A stretch of DNA of 64,000 nt from Aldehydirespirator sp965204875. Lineage in GTDB: Bacteria; Actinomycetota; Acidimicrobiia; Acidimicrobiales; Aldehydirespiratoraceae. Below the pieces are notes generated by a model that was not told the DNA's origin, did not search any database, and saw only the letters and a program-made list of their open reading frames with translations. Positions 60,440 through 64,000 of this stretch are shown piece by piece; within the stretch, counting starts at the first letter, position 1; every line of letters starts with the position of its first letter. The position numbers were made by a program, and so were the translations under genes. The stretch spans positions 1,116,001-1,180,000 of the forward strand of contig OZ242020.1 of NCBI GenBank assembly GCA_965204875.1, given 5' to 3'.

Positions 60440-60660
60440 CAACCGCATGCCGCCTGAGACCCGCCGACCGCTGACCGCCGAACGACCAAGACCCGCCGAC
60501 CGCTGACCGCCGAACGACCAAGAGCCGCCGACCGCCGACCGCCGAACAACCGAGAACCGTCAACCGCAGACCGCTGACCGCTGAACTATCAAAAGCCGTC
60601 AACTGCAGACTGTCCACCGCTGACCACCCACCGCCGAACGACTGAGAGCCGCTGAGTAGC
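60440..60660. repeat. Degenerate tandem repeat between hhyS and hhyL
   Basis: About five to six imperfect copies of a roughly 32-bp unit built on GACCGCTGACCGCCGAACGA fill the 250-base gap between hhyS and hhyL. The first two copies are nearly identical; later ones diverge towards the hhyL start. No open frame is credible here. Confidence 0.85.
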
Positions 60661-60661
60661 C

Positions 60662-62581
60662 ATGTGCTTCAAGAACCTGCCCATCACCTTCGACGAGAGC
60701 GGCAAGGCCCGCCTGCGCGAGGGCGTCGGCGATCCGTACGCGGTCGCCGTGGCCGAGCCGCGGGACTTCGTGCGGGGCGCCGCCGGCAGGCGCAGCGCCG
60801 GCGCGCTGGCGGCGCCGCCACGGCTGCGGGAGTGGAACATCGACCCCGTCACACGTGTCGCCGGGGCGCTGGCCGTTCATACCGTGCTCGACCTGGAGAC
60901 CCGCACCGCGGTGGAGGCACACTCCATGGCGATGCTGTTCCGAGGTTACGAGGTGATCCTGCAGGGACGCGACCCCCGCGACGCCATCGACATATCGTCG
61001 CGGGCCTGCGGGGTCTGCGGCGGCGTGCATGCGTCGGTGTCGTCGCTGGGGATCGAGATGGCGTTCGGCATCCAGCCCCCTCCCCTGGGCGTGTGCGTGC
61101 GCAACCTCGGCGAGGTGGCGGAGATGTTCTATGACCACCCGCTGCACCTCGGTCTGCTGGCAGGGCCCGACTATTCCACCGCCATCGTGTCGGTCACCAA
61201 CCCCGAGTTGGTGCAGCTCGCGTCCAAGACGCTGGCACCGCACGCCGACGTCCACGGGTACGTGACCGTCAAGGACATCATGGACGCCCTGAATCCGCTG
61301 GAGGGGTCGATCTACCTGGAGTCGCTCGAGTACACGCGCATCGCCCGCACCATGTGCACGCTGATGTACGGCAAGTACCCGCACCCCTCCACGCTGGTTC
61401 CCGGCGGGGTGTCCACCACCGTCAGCACGACCACGTTCAACGAGTACTACGCCAATCTCGGCAAGATCTTCGACTACGCCAAGCGGCTCGCCGGCATCTG
61501 GGACGACCTCACCGACTTCTTCTTAGAGGCTGACCCCGCCTACTCCGACGTGGGCCTGCGCCCCTCGAACCTGATCCAGACCGGGATCTGGGACGATCCC
61601 GGGGTCTACGACGCCACCTACGCCAACATCGACACCTGGGGCCAGGCCCGCTACTCGGCACCGGGCATCATCGTCGACGGCGAGCTTGTCACCACCAAGC
61701 TCACCGAGATCAACATGGGCATCGAGGAGTTCGTGGAGCACTCCTACTACGAGGACTGGACCACCGGCAACGGCCACTCGGGCAACGGTCAAGGGCAGGG
61801 CGGCCACCAGCGGTTCGCCACCGACGAGCTGGGCAACCCGCTGTCGCCCTACCACGCCTGGAACAAGGAGACGATCCCGCGGCCGGAGGGCAAGAACTTC
61901 AAGGAGAAGTATTCCTGGGCCACGGCGCCGCGCTGGGACCGCATCTCCATGGAGACCGGCGTGTACGGGCGCATGTGGACCACCGCACTGGCCCGGCAAC
62001 TGCCCGAGAACCCCTACATCGAGGCCACCGGGGACGGGCTGCGCCTGCTGCTGCCCGCGCACGACCTGCCCGAGACCGAGCTGTTCTGGAAGGTTCCCAC
62101 CAAGCTCAACGCCTTCGAGCGCAACCGGGGCCGGGCCTACGGCGTGGCCTTCACCGCGGCCATCGGGATGATCTGCCTGATGCAGGCGTTCGAGTACTGG
62201 CGCAAGGGCGAGACGGCGGTGTCGACGCCGTTCAAGGTGCCACGGGACGAGCGGGTCTCCGTCGGCGTCTGGGAGGCCGGCCGGGGATACCTGACCCACC
62301 ACATGCACATGGACAAGGGCCGGCTCATCAACTACCAGATCAACACGCCCTCGACGTGGAACGCCTCGCCGCGGGACCCCTTCGACAATCCGGGCCCCTA
62401 CGAGCAGGCCATCGCAGGCACGCCGATCCTCGAGAGCGTGGCCGACGACGACATCAAGGGCATCGACATCCTGCGGGCCATCCGCAGCTTCGATCCCTGC
62501 ATGCCCTGCACCACCCACATGGACACCGGTCGGGGGGTCATTACCCGCGAGGTGAACTCCTGCGGGTGCACCCTGGAGTGA
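60662..62581 (+). CDS. hhyL: High-affinity [NiFe]-hydrogenase large subunit (group 1h/5)
   Basis: 639 residues. The nickel ligands are in RACGVCGG (C116, C119) and DPCMPCTTH (C613, C616). The N-terminal DPVTRVAGALAVH replaces the usual RxEGH with an Ala, a feature I associate with HhyL. The C-terminal 20 residues after the last motif (ending SCGCTLE) would be the peptide removed after nickel insertion. With HhyS it oxidises trace H2 and feeds electrons to the respiratory chain. An insertion of Gly/His/Asn-rich sequence (GNGHSGNGQGQGGH) lies near residue 373. The stop overlaps the next gene (TGATG). Confidence 0.95.
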   Translation: MCFKNLPITFDESGKARLREGVGDPYAVAVAEPRDFVRGAAGRRSAGALAAPPRLREWNIDPVTRVAGALAVHTVLDLETRTAVEAHSMAMLFRGYEVILQGRDPRDAIDISSRACGVCGGVHASVSSLGIEMAFGIQPPPLGVCVRNLGEVAEMFYDHPLHLGLLAGPDYSTAIVSVTNPELVQLASKTLAPHADVHGYVTVKDIMDALNPLEGSIYLESLEYTRIARTMCTLMYGKYPHPSTLVPGGVSTTVSTTTFNEYYANLGKIFDYAKRLAGIWDDLTDFFLEADPAYSDVGLRPSNLIQTGIWDDPGVYDATYANIDTWGQARYSAPGIIVDGELVTTKLTEINMGIEEFVEHSYYEDWTTGNGHSGNGQGQGGHQRFATDELGNPLSPYHAWNKETIPRPEGKNFKEKYSWATAPRWDRISMETGVYGRMWTTALARQLPENPYIEATGDGLRLLLPAHDLPETELFWKVPTKLNAFERNRGRAYGVAFTAAIGMICLMQAFEYWRKGETAVSTPFKVPRDERVSVGVWEAGRGYLTHHMHMDKGRLINYQINTPSTWNASPRDPFDNPGPYEQAIAGTPILESVADDDIKGIDILRAIRSFDPCMPCTTHMDTGRGVITREVNSCGCTLE

Positions 62582-63249
62582 TGCCGGCGGTAAGCCACGC
62601 AACGGCCCGCGACGCCGACGCCGCCACAGTTTCAGCGACGGATCCGGGACCCGCCACGACTGCAAGCCACGCGACGGCCCCCGACTCCACGAGGTCACGC
62701 GACCAGGTGCTCGACACGCTGCTAGGCCCGGGCGCGCAGGTGAGACCGGGGCGGGGCGAGGCCGGGCCGGGCTGCACGCTGGTGGGGGGAATCGGGCTGC
62801 CGTGGCTGCGCGACCTGGACTTCGGGACGAACTGGCTGGCCCGGGCCGCCTCCCTGCCATGGCCCGACGGGGTGGTGCTAGAGGATCTGTCGTACTCGGC
62901 ACACCGGGTGATGCACCGCCTGCAGGAGCTGATGCCGGGACGTGTGGTGCTCCTCGGGTGCATGCCCCGTGGTGGGCAGCCGCCCGGCACGATCCGGCGC
63001 TATACGCTGTCGGAGCAGCCGGAGCCCGACGCGGCGGAGGTGCATGAGCGCCTCGGCGAGGCGGTGGGGGGGATCGTCGACCTCGACCACACACTGGCGG
63101 TGTGCCGTCACTGGGGCGCGCTGCCCGACGACACGGTGGTCATAGAGGTCGAGCCGGCCGAGCGCAAGTTCGGCTGGGGCTTCTCGCAACCGGTGGAGGA
63201 CGCCGTGAGCGAAGTACTCGACATGGTCCGCGCAGAGGTATCGCGTTGA
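62581..63249 (+). CDS. Hydrogenase maturation protease (HyaD/HupD family)
   Basis: After a 50-residue Ala/Thr/Ser/Asp-rich N-terminal extension with short repeats, the core shows GIGLPWLRDLDFGTNWLAR, LEDLSYSAHRVMHRLQEL and RVVLLGCMPRGGQPPGTI. This is the fold of the endopeptidases that trim the large subunit once nickel is in place. Acidic ligands (RDLDF, LEDLS) and a late His (RHWG) stand where nickel-sensing residues are expected. It is translationally coupled to hhyL. Confidence 0.82.
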   Translation: MPAVSHATARDADAATVSATDPGPATTASHATAPDSTRSRDQVLDTLLGPGAQVRPGRGEAGPGCTLVGGIGLPWLRDLDFGTNWLARAASLPWPDGVVLEDLSYSAHRVMHRLQELMPGRVVLLGCMPRGGQPPGTIRRYTLSEQPEPDAAEVHERLGEAVGGIVDLDHTLAVCRHWGALPDDTVVIEVEPAERKFGWGFSQPVEDAVSEVLDMVRAEVSR

Positions 63250-63307
63250 GGGGTCTGACCGCGGAGACCTGCCGACTCCAAGGCTTGCGCCGTTAGGAAC
63301 AGCCGGT

Positions 63308-63880
63308 GTGAACGCGCCCGATGAGTTGGCCTATGGCGACATCCTCGAACGGGTCGCCGCGCTGGCCGCAAGGCTGCTGGAGTGCGACGACCGGGATGTG
63401 GCCGCCGACGCCGAGGAGCTGCTCGACTGGCTCGATGTCTACCACCGCGAGGGGATCGGCCGGCTGGTCGAGATGGTGCGCCAGTGGCGGGGCGAGCTGT
63501 TCCTGGAGCAGGCGGCTCTGGACCCCGTGGTGGGCGAGCTGCTCGCCACATACAGCCTGGGCACCGGCGCTGACTCCGCCGCCGCGGAACGGGTAGTGCA
63601 GATCGCTCTGGACGAGGTGCGTCCCTACATCCACTCCCATGGCGGCGAGGTGGAGGTGCTCACGGTCACCGACGGAGTCGTGCAGTTGCGCATGCACGGC
63701 ACGTGTAACGGCTGCACTTCGGCCGGCGAGACGATCGCCCGCCGCATCGAGGTGTCGCTGCGCGAGCACTGGATCGATTTCCGCCGCGTCGAGATGGAGG
63801 AGCCCACCGAGGCACCGCACCCCCCGCCCGCCGGGGGGCAGGTTCACACCGGGCTGGCCATCGGGCCTCGCCCACAGTGA
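63308..63880 (+). CDS. NifU C-terminal-domain protein
   Basis: 190 residues. The N-terminal half is helical (ERVAALAARLLECDDRDVAADAEELLDWLDVY). The C-terminal half is a NifU/Nfu domain (VVQIALDEVRPYIHSHGGEVEVL, then MHGTCNGCTSAGETIARRIE) with the CxxC that carries a bridging Fe-S cluster. NifU-domain proteins are standard members of group 1h hydrogenase clusters and probably supply Fe-S clusters to HhyS. GTG 63308 is the start. Confidence 0.9.
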   Translation: MNAPDELAYGDILERVAALAARLLECDDRDVAADAEELLDWLDVYHREGIGRLVEMVRQWRGELFLEQAALDPVVGELLATYSLGTGADSAAAERVVQIALDEVRPYIHSHGGEVEVLTVTDGVVQLRMHGTCNGCTSAGETIARRIEVSLREHWIDFRRVEMEEPTEAPHPPPAGGQVHTGLAIGPRPQ

Positions 63881-63956
63881 GCAGCCCGCTTCGCCGGGTC
63901 AACCAGGCCGACCTCGGCAATCGGTCCCCGTCCACGGTGGGCAGGGTGAGCAGGTG

Positions 63957-64000
63957 ATGCTCGTCCGTGAACTTGCCTGCAACGAACCGGTCCCGTTTAC
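63957..64000 (+). CDS. Possible start of a further gene, truncated by the window edge
   Basis: ATG 63957 opens MLVRELACNEPVPF in the same direction as the hydrogenase genes and remains open to the edge. Only 14 codons are visible, so it is a weak call based on continuity of the cluster. Confidence 0.25.
   Translation, partial: MLVRELACNEPVPF

Overview
This window looks like chromosomal DNA of a high-GC actinobacterium, plausibly an uncultured acidimicrobial lineage. Supporting markers are HemQ, PAC2, PspC-type kinase/response-regulator genes, a LytR_C protein, GTG starts, leaderless promoters and a CIRCE-controlled groEL. The class-level assignment is inference.

Layout. Positions 1-18.4 kb are mostly housekeeping: a Panacea-type antitoxin, TIGR00266 protein, deacetylase lipoprotein, TesB thioesterase, acetoacetyl-CoA synthetase, PAC2, NUDIX, hemQ, fdhD, nitrobindin, groEL, a MoaD-like protein and glycerate kinase. 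A tRNA-Thr(TGT) at 18786-18861 borders an accessory segment (19-30.2 kb). That segment holds an MNT-HEPN protein and a phosphorothioation defence operon that I read as sspABCD: cysteine desulfurase, DUF4007 protein, large P-loop ATPase and PAPS-reductase-like protein. Downstream is an AT-richer block with a GIY-YIG protein, a DndB-like DGQHR protein and a DUF4238 protein. Positions 30.4-35.8 kb carry PspC/NarL-type envelope-stress genes.

Positions 35.8-63.9 kb form one large high-affinity [NiFe]-hydrogenase region: hhyS and hhyL (group 1h/5 type), a maturation protease, a NifU-like protein, hypF/E/D/C, an SIS protein, regulators, small membrane proteins and a peptide/nickel-type ABC importer. 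No hypA or hypB was found. Instead there are four CooC/MinD-like ATPases, whose relatives insert nickel. The region is interrupted at 48.9-52.4 kb by an AT-richer reverse transcriptase and a PemK/Panacea toxin-antitoxin pair.

The main discovery candidate is in 36.8-38.9 kb. Two adjacent genes contain in-frame UGA codons exactly at conserved cysteine positions. One is a CooC-like ATPase whose metal-binding Cys-x-Cys becomes UGA-Pro-UGA, with a 7-bp hairpin at SECIS-like distance. The other is a DsrE-family protein with UGA at its catalytic cysteine. I interpret both as selenoproteins in a nickel-handling operon dedicated to the hydrogenase. Three 19-bp palindromes (36667, 45290, 59107) and a shortened fourth (45633) link the importer, the small membrane genes, hypF and the hhyS/accessory promoters into one putative regulon.

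A second window-wide oddity is that gene starts and ends are repeatedly duplicated as short degenerate copies in the flanking intergenic DNA, and several genes carry in-frame expansions of similar repeats.
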